Source of the DNA: Strix aluco
Taxonomy: Eukaryota > Chordata > Aves > Strigiformes > Strigidae
NCBI RefSeq assembly: GCF_031877795.1
Contig: NC_133948.1
Span: 14,648,948 to 14,712,947, forward strand
DNA length: 64,000 bases
Direction: 5' to 3'
Positions 25,501 to 33,827 of this stretch are shown here, piece by piece. The translations under genes were made by a program, and so were the position numbers. Positions within the stretch are counted from its first letter, which is position 1. Every line of letters starts with the position of its first letter. The notes under the pieces were generated by a model. It was not told where the DNA came from. It saw nothing but the letters and a program-made list of their open reading frames with translations, and did no database searches.

Positions 25501-27528
25501 CTCACCTCGGTTATGTTGAGGATGATGCTCTGCTTTTCTATAGTGTCCTTATCAAAGCAATTTATAAGCACCTGGTTATTGTTGGGCCTGAAGTGCAGAA
25601 AGCCAGATCGAAGTGAGGGTTCCACAGAGTCAACAGCAGAAGAGACTGGGGAAAAAAAATAGTATCTGCCTAACCAAAGCTACACAAACCTTCACAAAAG
25701 CTAAAAAAACAGCTTTGGCCTGGTGGGATCACCAGGAAATCTGGGCTGAGTGTGCGCACAGATCCATGGGGCCAGCAAACGGGCTCTCTCTGCCAGCCCT
25801 TCTCACCTGCCACCTCCTCTACACGGGATGAAGACCCAGACTGGGCAAGAAGGAAATCTCCCGGCTTGTTAGAAAGAAAAGGACACTTGAGACACTAGAT
25901 AAGGGAGATCGCCACAGTTCCCCCTTGGATTTTTACTTCTTTTGAGCTCAGAGGGGCAAGCAAGTCAGACAGGTGGGTTTGCTTCCAAACACTAGAATCA
26001 AACTTGCCACAAACTGATGGGAAGGGAAAGAAGAGCTTTAAGCTCTGCGCCTGACCACAGCCCCACATCTCAAACTGCTGCCCCATGCCACTGACACCAC
26101 CTCTCCGAGGGCTTTGCTGGGCACAGCTCTGCAGGCACCATCCCAGAGCCTCATGCCTCTGAGCTGATGATTTTACAGAAATTGAGGCTCTGATTCAACA
26201 AAAAACCAGTTCTGTTTTCAAAGAAAGCCTTCCAAAGGTAACCAGCTGAACCTCCTGACAGACAGAGCAGCTGTGGCTCAGACAGAGAGATGACAACAAT
26301 GCCCCCCCCCATACCCCAGTGCATACACACACACGCATGCTGCAAACACACACACCTGCTGAAAAACCTTATTTTTAAACACTCTTGATAACCATACTTT
26401 TTCTCCACACTATACATATGTATTTAATGGTGTATCATGCACCTAAAAAGCATGCAAGACATTTTGCAACGTAAGACCTGATTCCTGACAGCCAAGGTCT
26501 GGCCCAAAAGTTGCAAACAGCCCCGTTAAGCTGAAATTGTACAAGGTCAGCCCAGTATTGGTGGCATTTTTCAACTAATTTTAAGCTCTTGTCTAAACCC
26601 TATCTGAGCTGGTGGGATATGAGTGCGTGCTGAAAGTTAGACATGCACTTAAGGTCTTTCCTGAACACTGACAGACATTGGGTGACATTCAGAAACATAA
26701 TTTAAAGCACCGAAATTAGGAGCCCTTGCTCCTCATGCCTGTGGGGAGAAATCCATGTCCCAAAGAGCACTTCAGAGCACCCAAAATCCCTGAGGTGACC
26801 CCACGTATGCTCAGTATCCCTGCGTGCTCCCAGGGCTGAGGGTGCAGAGCTGTCCCCACCAGCCCAGGCAGTGTCACCAGGATGACAACGAGGGTTACAG
26901 GACCAGATGTCCTATCTCCCTGCTGCTGGTTTGCTTGGTGCCTCTGGAGCACGGTGGGGGCTCTAGGAACCAGCAGTAACTGGGCTTGGATGCTTTTCCC
27001 TGGCTGGTGGCTTGGGACCCCCCTTGGGGAAAGCCTCCAACACTGGGCAAGGCATTATCCAAAACACAGAGCCAGGCACAGTCAGCCAAAGTCCTAAGCT
27101 GGCCCGCTGGATGGTCCTGTGGGGACATCCCACCACCCAGGGACCGTGGCGATGGGTGCCCTGCAGCACCCGTGGGTCTAAAGCCCACCGAGGGACGGCA
27201 GGACACAGGGGAAGTTCCTCTCCTCACAAGAGGGCTGGAGGCTTGGCAGGCACGGGTGTGCGGGGCGAGCATCCTCCATCTCCCGGGGCCGGCAGTCAGG
27301 GTGACGCAGGACCTACTCCGATCCCCCCGAGCCACCCTGTGCCGCTGCTGCTGGCCCACGGGGGCCACGGGCTCACTCAGTGCGGGCACGGAGCTGACAC
27401 TGCCCCATGAGAGCACGGATGGCCCGGGCGGAGGGGGGGCACAGGGCTGGAAGCCGTCAAAGTTTGGGGAATGGGAAAGGGGGCGTTTGGGGAGTCCTGG
27501 GAAAGGGGAAGTTGGAGTGGAGGGGAGA

Positions 27529-27682
27529 GGAGCGGGGAGAGGAGCGGGGAGAGGAGCGGGGAGAGGAGAGGAGAGGAGAGGAGAGGAGAGGAGAGGAGAG
27601 GAGAGGAGAGGAGAGGAGAGGAGAGGAGAGGAGAGGAGAGGAGAGGAGAGGAGAGGACAGGACAGGACAGGACAGGACAGGA
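27529..27682. repeat. Pentanucleotide microsatellite (GGAGA)n-(GGACA)n with a degenerate 12-mer start
   Basis: The tract starts with copies of a 12-mer containing ggagcgggga, continues as about 19 copies of GGAGA and ends as about five copies of GGACA. Bases 27558-27657 are 100 purines in a row on the plus strand. It lies 317 bases 3' of the HRK stop, so if it is transcribed with HRK it would read as a pyrimidine tract of TCTCC and TGTCC units. Confidence 0.95.
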
Positions 27683-27865
27683 CGGTGGGATCTGGCGGCG
27701 CCGGTACCGGCAGCCCGAGGCTCCGTGCGCTGCCGCGGCCGCGCTCAGCCGCCGCCGCCCAGCGAGGCGCCGGGTACCGCGGACAGCGCGCTCCGCCGGG
27801 CCGGGCCCCCCCCGCCGGCCCCGGGCCGGGCCCCAGCGCGCCGGGCCGTCCCGTCCCGCCCCGTG

Positions 27866-27894
27866 CCGAGCCGAGCCGAGCCGAGCCGAGCCGA
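27866..27894. repeat. Short (CCGAG)n pentanucleotide repeat
   Basis: About six tandem copies of CCGAG lie roughly 105 bases 3' of the HRK stop codon. This is a second, unrelated pentamer motif within 200 bases of the GGAGA tract. Confidence 0.9.
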
Positions 27895-27998
27895 ACCCCG
27901 CCGACCGCCCAGCCGTCCCCGTTCCGCCCCCCCCCCGGCGCGGTGCCGACCTGTTGCGCGTCCCGCCTGCTCCCCGCTCCGGCCAGCGCCCCTCTCGC

Positions 27999-28262
27999 CT
28001 AGAGGCTCCTCCTGCGGATCAGCCAGGCCAGCGCGGCCGCGGGCGTGAGGGCGCACAGCAGGCACACCACGGCGGCCAGGCGCCGGCCGGCCGAGGGGCC
28101 GCGGCCCCGCGCCTTGCGCCGCGCCGCCCGCTGCTCCAGCTCATCGCCCAGGCGGCGCAGGCGGGCGGCGACCAGGCGGGCGGCGGCCGAGGGCCGGGCG
28201 GCGCGGCCGGGGCTGCAGGGGCAGGGCGCGGGGGGGCCGCCGTGCAGCGCGCAGGGGCACAT
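27999..28262 (-). CDS. HRK: HRK (Harakiri), BH3-only pro-apoptotic protein
   Basis: The frame encodes 87 residues, against 91 in human HRK, in a single exon. HRK binds BCL-2 and BCL-XL at mitochondrial membranes and promotes apoptosis, notably in neurons after loss of trophic support. The protein starts MCPCALHGG, like human HRK (MCPCPLH). A BH3 motif lies at residues 30-45 ([16 protein letters not shown]) with the key leucine (L38) and the GDE core. A C-terminal membrane anchor at about 62-82 is followed by a basic RRRSL tail. The ATG at 28260-28262 has G at -3 and is the first in-frame ATG for 240 codons, and homology fixes it as the start. The frame stays open upstream only because of a minisatellite. 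The stop is TAG at 27999-28001. Confidence 0.94.
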   Translation of the reverse strand: MCPCALHGGPPAPCPCSPGRAARPSAAARLVAARLRRLGDELEQRAARRKARGRGPSAGRRLAAVVCLLCALTPAAALAWLIRRRSL

Positions 28263-28480
28263 GGCTGCGCCGCCGCTCGCCGCCCGAGTGCCGCGGCGTG
28301 TGCGGGAGGGCGGGAGGGCCGGGGCGGCGGCGGGCGGGGGCCGGGGGGGGGTTACATCATCCCCCGCGGGGCGGCGCTCGGCCGCGGGGAGCGGGCGGGG
28401 GGGGACGGGGACAGCGGGGAGGGGGGGGCGGGGGGCAGTGTGTGGGAGGGGAGAGCGTGGGATGGGGGCGGCAGGGGGGG
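28263..28480 (-). promoter_or_regulatory. HRK: HRK proximal promoter / 5' UTR region
   Basis: This C-rich (minus strand), CpG-dense block lies immediately upstream of the HRK start codon, between the coding exon and the minisatellite. It carries an ATF/CRE-like site at 28352-28359. The transcription start cannot be fixed from sequence alone. Confidence 0.55.
28352..28359 (-). promoter_or_regulatory. HRK: ATF/c-Jun-type site upstream of HRK
   Basis: The plus strand reads TTACATCA (TGATGTAA on the HRK strand), one base from the ATF-type element TGACATCA. It is the only AT-containing word in a long G/C-only block, 90-97 bases upstream of the HRK ATG. Rodent HRK (DP5) is reported to be a JNK/c-Jun target through an ATF-like promoter site, which gives this match some weight. 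Confidence 0.5.
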
Positions 28481-28559
28481 GATTGGGGGGCGGGGTGGGA
28501 CGGGGGGACAGGGACTGTGTGGTGGGACGTTCTGTTGTCTGGGGATGGTGTGGGAGTTT

Positions 28560-28935
28560 GACGGGACGGCGTGGGACGGGGGGGCAGTGTGGGGATGGAG
28601 GGGACAGCGTGGGGATGGGGGGGGAAGTGTGGGATGGGGGGTCGGCGTGGGGATGGGGGGACGGCGTGGGGATGGGGGGAGAAGTGTGGGATGGGGGGAC
28701 GGCGTGGGGATGGGGGAGACAGCGGGGGATAACGGGCACAGGGTGCGGATGGAGGGAACAGCGTGGGATGGGGGGACGGTGTGGGATGGGGGGGACGGCG
28801 GGGGGATGGGGGACAGTGTGGGGATGGGGGGGACAGTGCGGGGACGGAGGGAACGGTGTGGGGACGGAGGGAACGGTGTGGGGATGCAGGGGACAGGGTG
28901 GGATGGAGGGGACGGTGTGGGGATGCAGGGGGGCA
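28560..28935. repeat. G-rich minisatellite upstream of HRK
   Basis: Imperfect tandem copies of an 18-21 base unit built on GTGGGGATGGGGGGACGGC fill about 375 bases. A higher-order copy is visible: the word gaagtgtgggatgggggg starts at 28624 and again at 28681, a period of 57. The plus strand has many runs of four or more G and strong G-quadruplex potential. The repeat keeps several frames open, which explains the long spurious open frames on both strands. Confidence 0.9.
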
Positions 28936-28939
28936 GTGA

Positions 28940-30180
28940 AGGGATTACACAGAGCCGGAGGGGATTTCATCACCCAGAGCATTACTGATTCTGATCACAT
29001 TTCAGGTGGCCGAAGGAGGAGTGCACAGCCTCCCCACCAGCCCCTGGGCACTGACCCATGGGGGTGCGGAGCCCCCCCAGCCGACAGAGCACAGGAGCAG
29101 GGCTGGGACCCCCCAGGCAGGACTCCCTGTCACCCATCAGCCCTGGGACAGCAGCGGGGGCTCCCTGTGGGGCAGGAATCACCCCAGGCTGGCCTGTTTC
29201 CCTCATGCCTGGAAGGGAGGCTGCTGCCACCTCCTTGGCAGATCACCTGGGTATTGCAAAGGGCTCTAGGGAGACCCTCCTGGGGGTCACCTTCTTCACA
29301 ACCCATCTACCCTCCCTGGAGCAGCCCCCTGTCCCACTCCAGGAGCAGCTCCTGCTCTGCAATCCCTCCACTGGCAAAGCTCACCACGGTCTGCGTATGC
29401 ACCCCGGGGAGATTCTCCTCTAAGTCCAAATGATTGTGTTGTAGGAAAAACAAGTCTTTTGTGGCGTTTCTACATACAGGAGTTCCTTCCCAAAATGAAG
29501 TAGTTCAGGTTTTTCCTGGAATCCAGAATGCCTGTTTGTGCTGGTTGGGTTTTGTAAACTGCACAGACAGCAACACTCTGCAAAGGAGAAAGAGCAGCAA
29601 GTGGCCGCTGAGGACGCTGAATGGCAGCAGCCAGAGGTGAACATGAGGGTGGAGGTACACTGGCACACACCTGAGAGAAGGGCCGCACGTGTTAGCACGC
29701 CCACCAGTGCCCAGCGAGGACCAGCTGTCTGAATTAAACAGACAAGTATCCCTTACCTGTTTTATTTCCCCAAGTGCTCCACAAAAGTTGTGCAGAAGAC
29801 TTGGATACTTGTGGACTTTCCACTCCGCAGGGCAGCTGGACTGGTGGAGGCAATGGTAGCTCTGTGGCTGTGTTTCAGCGGTTGGGTTTAGCCATCCTTT
29901 GAAACGCAGCCTTTAAGCAACAAGGTGGGTTGATGCTGGAGAGGCGCAGAGGAAATGTTGTCTCCTCCCCAAAGCGCCACCAAAGCGGCTTGGGCTGTGG
30001 TGGCTGCAGCAGGCGAGGGTGATTCGGGGTGCACTGAGCAGCACAGCACATCTTCCCCAGGAGGTGTAATGGACATGGTATAAAGCAGAACCACCCCTGC
30101 CCACAAGCTCTGGGTCAGACTTGGCCAACAAAATAAATGGAATAAACGGTCCGACCAGGGTGCATCACCCGGTGGCAGCA
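28940..30180. other. Interval between HRK and FBXW8
   Basis: Moderately GC-rich unique sequence between the minisatellite and the FBXW8 CpG island. Some long open frames exist, but they are extensions of minisatellite or GC-rich frames with no recognisable protein. No RNA gene or transposon was recognised. The head-to-head gene order makes this the likely shared upstream regulatory interval. Confidence 0.6.
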
Positions 30181-30443
30181 CAACGCGCCTCTGTGCTTCC
30201 TCCGAGGGCAACGACCCCCTCGGCGGCCTCTCTTCTGGGAGCGGCTTTGCCCCCGTGGGGCCACACGGCCGACCACAGCTGGGCAGCAGCTAAGGGTTTC
30301 CCAGCAGAGCCCAGGCCCTCGCTCGGCCACCAGCGGCTTTCTGAGGCCGGGCCGTGGCCGCCGGGCTCCCAGGCCTCCATCCCGCCCCTCGTGTACTCGA
30401 GAGGCGCGGGCGGCCCCAGCACCGACACCCGCCTCGGGCCCAC

Positions 30444-30455
30444 AAAATGGCGGCC
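30444..30455 (+). promoter_or_regulatory. FBXW8: YY1-type motif in FBXW8 promoter
   Basis: AAAATGGCGGCC matches the YY1 consensus. In CpG-island promoters this motif commonly sits within a few tens of bases downstream of the transcription start. Here it is about 140 bases upstream of the FBXW8 ATG, which would place initiation near 30420-30445. Confidence 0.6.
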
Positions 30456-30500
30456 GGCGGCCCCTGTCGGCAGCGCCCCGGCCCGCCCCGGCGGCCGTAG
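30447..30500 (+). other. Upstream ORF 1 of FBXW8 (17 codons)
   Basis: The ATG inside the YY1 motif opens 17 codons and ends at a TAG at 30498-30500, before the main start. It has A at -3 and G at +4, a good initiation context. It matters only if transcription begins upstream of it. Confidence 0.35.
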
Positions 30501-30586
30501 GAACCTTCGCGCGGCGGAACGCGCGGGCGCGGGGGCGGTTTCCGGGTCGGGCCGGCGGGAGATGGGCCGGGCCCGGCCCCGCCGCC

Positions 30587-30904
30587 ATGGCCGGGGGCTC
30601 GGCGGAGCTGGAGCTGTTCCGCCGCCGCTGGCGGGAGGAGCTGGCGGGGGGCGCGAAGCGGCGGCGGCGGGAGGCGGCAGCGGAGCAGCCCGCGGCGGAG
30701 CAGCCCGCGGCGGAGCCCGAGAGCCGTCACAGCGCGGAGCCGGGCGAGCCGGGCTACCTGGCGCTGGCCCGCGGCCTGCTGGACGGCGGCGCCCCGCCCG
30801 TCCCGGCCCGCCGCAGCCCGTCGCCCGCCCGCCCCGCCGAGGAGCCCGTGGGGGGCGGAGGCGGCGATGGCGACGACCTGCTGGGGCAGCTCATCCGGGA
30901 CCTG
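30587..30904 (+). CDS. FBXW8: FBXW8 exon 1, N-terminal tail
   Basis: The exon gives 106 codons from an ATG in a perfect Kozak context (GCCGCCATGG) and ends in phase 0 before the donor gtaggg. The start region ELELFRRRWREELA corresponds to the human N-terminal segment DEFRRRWQEELA. A basic KRRRRE cluster (residues 24-29) and a proline/alanine/glutamate-rich low-complexity region follow, with tandem AAEQP repeats at residues 31-43. The last residues, QLIRDL, match the human sequence just before the F-box. Confidence 0.93.
30677..30715 (+). repeat. FBXW8: In-frame 15-bp tandem repeat in FBXW8 exon 1
   Basis: Two full 15-base copies and a partial third encode AAEQP, AAEQP, AAE. As I recall it, the human N-terminus lacks this repeat. 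The period is a multiple of three, so length changes would preserve the frame. Confidence 0.8.
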
Positions 30905-33722
30905 GTAGGGCTGCGCGGGCCCGGGGCTGCGCTCGGCTGGCGCCCGCCTGTGGCGGCCCCGGCGCTCTGCCGCGGGGTAGCGACCGGGGCGAGGCGCGGA
31001 GGGGGGGGCGCGGAAGTTTAGGGCTGGGGCCGCGGAGGTTTGGGGCTGGGCCCGGGAAGGGCCCGGCTGCGCCGCGTCTCGGACGGGGCGGGAGAGGGGG
31101 ACGCGGAGTTTTGGGTTCTGTGGGCTTGTGCGTAACCTCCTCGTCTTACGAGGTTTTAACCCTCCGAAATCTACTTTATTTCTTATGAAGTGGTGCAGTT
31201 TTTTCTCTTAAAGAAGATTTGGTTGCTTAATCAGGGTATTTGATGCAGGTGCATTAATTAAGGATATCCTGCCTTGTGACAGAGTAGTAAGAAAACAAGT
31301 ATTAATTCTTTATTTAAAGCAGTTAATTTGGAAATAGTCTTAAATACAGTTCTGAACCAGATAAAAGTTATTTTGGTAAATCCTCTAAATGCAATAGAGA
31401 TTTTATTTACAGTGTAGGAAAACTAGGGGGGAAACCCATTTTCTTGCTTCTCACTAACCTAACTGTGACTAATTACTCTTTGCTTAAAAAAATTAAAAGG
31501 AACAGATTAAATTTCTGTCTGCAAGGCACAAATTAATCCATTTACAGAATTAGTGCTCCATTAGCACACAGGAGCCCAAATCTGTCTCGAAGGGGATGGT
31601 AGTATTTGAGTTTTGGATTCATTCCAGTAGACTTTTAGACAGGCTGGTGCTGAGTTAACGTTACTGCTTCCTTCGCAGCGGCGAGCACTGTGCTAAAGAC
31701 AAGCTGCGTGAATTTTTGGGATGTAGGAAGGGAAGACCTTGATCTGTCTCTAATGCTAAAATGGCATTAGAACGGAATTAGGATGAGCTGCTGCTTGTGC
31801 TTTGCACATGCTCATGCTTACAGTTTGACTATAAATACTCTTGCAGGTTAGTTTAAAAAAAAATACAGCTGTTTTTTCTTTTCCTCCTTTTTCACGAGGG
31901 AGCTGTTGGTTCTGACTGTTGCATCTCTACCAGTCTGTCCTGATGATACCTTTGGATACATGCAGACCAACTAGGTTCCGCTGCTTGGATGCGAGTCAAC
32001 TGCAATTTGGAAGCAATATATTCATAGTGGTGCTGTGCCTGAGCTCATAAGCCTAGAGCTAATAAACCTTGCCGAATGGCTCATCTTATTTGTTTGGGCA
32101 GCGTGTTGCTCTAAAATGGTTATGCGGTTCCTGGATCCGAGCTGGTTCACATCTGGCCAGTTTGGGGTCTGTCTGCATGTGGCCGTGGAGATGTGCTCTC
32201 AGAGTTCCTTTTTATATTTTTCTTTGGTGTCCCCTTTGGAAATAGATGCAATTTAAATCACATGAAAACAAACAATCTTCTTGCAAATCCACAGCGGGGA
32301 GTGGAGCCAGTGATCCTCATGCAGAGGGAAAGGAAAAGGAGCTGTTTGTGCAGGAAGATTGTGGATAAGGAGGGAGGGGAGCAAGAAGGTTGGCTGCACG
32401 TCCTAGTTTAAGTAACTTTAGAAAGAGTGTGATGTTCCAGTGTTTATAAACTGGTGCTGTTTAGCTAGAAAGACCTAATGGGACCATTGCCCATATTTGT
32501 GCTGTCTAAACACTTCTCTAGTGTAGAATACCTTTTGCATGAAAAACTTCCATACAACCATATTATACATGGTTTTCTTGTGCAACTGTACTTTAAATAA
32601 ACCCAGCATTGCCTGTTTTTGTTACTTCATTGGTACTGCAAAGGGTCCAGGTTTAAATGAGTGGGGAGTAGTTGTAGAAGAGACCTACAGAGTAACAAAG
32701 GTATCAGGGCTAGAGAAGTGCTAAGGGGCAGGGGATGATCCTGATTCGGGATCTGCCAGACTTTCTGATGGCAAACAGTGGAGGTGGGTTTCAACTGAGC
32801 AGCTGATTTTGTGTATGGGCATTGATGGAGAGTGATCAGGTGTTCTGAAGCACCTTGGTGGGGTACAGAAACCAGGAAAAAACACTAGAGAGCAAAACTC
32901 CAAAATGGGTGACATAGAAATGGTCAGAATGGGCTGATTGTGCTCGCTGTATTAGTATAAAATTTTGAAATATGTGGATGGAAATGAGGGAGAGGACAAA
33001 TCTTGATGCCATAACTGCAGGAAGAAGATGAAATAATTATGTAGTTAAACAAAAAACATCTAGGAAAAACGCATGTGCTGCATTTAGCTGTTTGATTAAA
33101 ATGATGGATTCTTTGGTTTGAAGATTTTTTTTTTTGAGATACTTAATCAGTTAACGCAGCAAGTCTTTCAGCACATTACATATTAAAAAGAAATTTATAT
33201 GTTGCTAATGAAAGACAGAAACAAACTGTAACATCATCTCCATTCAGTTTTATATCAAAATATTTGTTCATTTTCCATCGTCTGTGTTTGAAATCTTGTA
33301 AGTGACATTAATGATGGGCATATGTCTCCAAAGTGCTTACTTGTCTGGTCTTATTGATGCTGAAACCTTAAACAAACTTTTTTGCTGGAACCTGTGTCTT
33401 GCCTTTCTCTGCCATCTGACTACAGATAAGCCTTATAGTTCTCCTCAATTTGTTTTTTAGCTCCACTTAGCCTTCTAATATTCTTTACCTGTCATGACTC
33501 AACAAAGAGTAGCTCGGGTACCTTCATGCCAGTGTGGTCTATCTGATGTTGTGCCATTACGGGAAGGAGAGCCAGAATGACTTCTGCCTTTTTTATGGAA
33601 CTATGATGGCTCTGAGGATACAGTCTCCTTTCTTCATACTATGGTACCTTCTGTTACTATCTAGCTGTATGTTAAAGAAGCCTAACAAATTATTTTCTCT
33701 TTTTTTTTTTTTTTTTTTTCAG
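30905..33722 (+). other. FBXW8: FBXW8 intron 1
   Basis: A 2.8 kb GT-AG intron (gtaggg to a T19-rich tract ending in cag). It leaves the CpG island by about 31120 and becomes AT-rich. No exon, RNA gene or transposon was recognised. Confidence 0.85.
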
Positions 33723-33827
33723 AATGAAATAAATGAGGTTCCTTTCTTTGATATCCAGCTGCCTTATGAACTGGCACTAAAGATATTTCACTACCTGGGC
33801 AAGACTGAATTGGGAAGGTGTGCTCAA
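33723..33827 (+). CDS. FBXW8: FBXW8 exon 2, first half of F-box
   Basis: The exon gives 35 codons, residues 107-141, phase 0 at both ends, starting NEINEVPFFDIQLPYELAL and ending GKTELGRCAQ. The F-box begins at about P113 and contains the LPYEL core that contacts SKP1. The acceptor has an unusually long T tract and the donor is consensus gtaagt. It is close to identical to the human segment I recall. Confidence 0.96.

Larger units (their letters stand above)
11830..27500. other. Interval between RNFT2 and the HRK coding exon; possible HRK 3' UTR or intron
   Basis: About 15.7 kb with no open frame that looks like a real protein. In mammals HRK has a distal exon that carries mostly 3' UTR, so part of this interval may be HRK intron and 3' exon on the minus strand; I could not place a splice junction. 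A MIR-like SINE lies at 20321-20478 and a possible ancient repeat at 22385-22500. Short A, T and CA tracts occur, for example A-rich sequence at 16815 and CA-rich patches near 26325-26355. The open frame at 25149-25616 (155 codons) has no recognisable domain and is not called. Confidence 0.6.
27690..28480. promoter_or_regulatory. HRK: CpG island over HRK
   Basis: The block is strongly GC-rich with frequent CpG and covers the HRK coding exon and its upstream region. Such islands mark promoters of developmentally regulated genes. Boundaries are estimated by eye. No TATA box was seen at a sensible distance from the HRK ATG. Confidence 0.75.
30180..31120. promoter_or_regulatory. FBXW8: CpG island and promoter of FBXW8
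   Basis: This GC- and CpG-dense block covers the FBXW8 upstream region, exon 1 and the start of intron 1. It lacks a TATA box, contains several GC-box-like words and has a YY1-type motif at 30444. These are typical of a housekeeping promoter. Boundaries are approximate. Confidence 0.75.
30562..33728 (+). other. Upstream overlapping ORF of FBXW8 (about 115 codons when spliced)
   Basis: An ATG at 30562, 25 bases before the main ATG and out of frame, has G at -3 and G at +4. Its frame stays open through all of exon 1. After normal splicing to exon 2 it reads GAA then TGA at 33725-33727 or close by, giving about 115 codons. Frame openness is favoured by GC content, so coding is unproven. The main interest is possible translational control. 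Confidence 0.35.

Noticed and set aside
25149-25616. 155-codon open frame in the RNFT2-HRK interval
   Set aside because: No domain, no recognisable relative, no splice or promoter context, and an overlapping open frame on the other strand. Considered chance.
28263-28982. Minus-strand frame extending HRK upstream by 240 codons
   Set aside because: The extension is encoded by the G/C-rich minisatellite and island, gives a low-complexity proline/histidine repeat and has no counterpart in human HRK, which starts at MCPC.
27471-29433. Plus-strand open frames of 300-500 codons (27471-28988, 28045-29433, 26986-28002)
   Set aside because: They cross the pentamer repeats, the HRK coding exon in antisense and the minisatellite. 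The products are Gly/Arg/Glu repeats. GC-rich repeats keep frames open by chance.
30121-31188. Plus-strand 355-codon open frame over FBXW8 exon 1
   Set aside because: As a whole it is a GC-driven shadow of exon 1 in another frame. Only the short upstream-AUG part is discussed as possible translational control.
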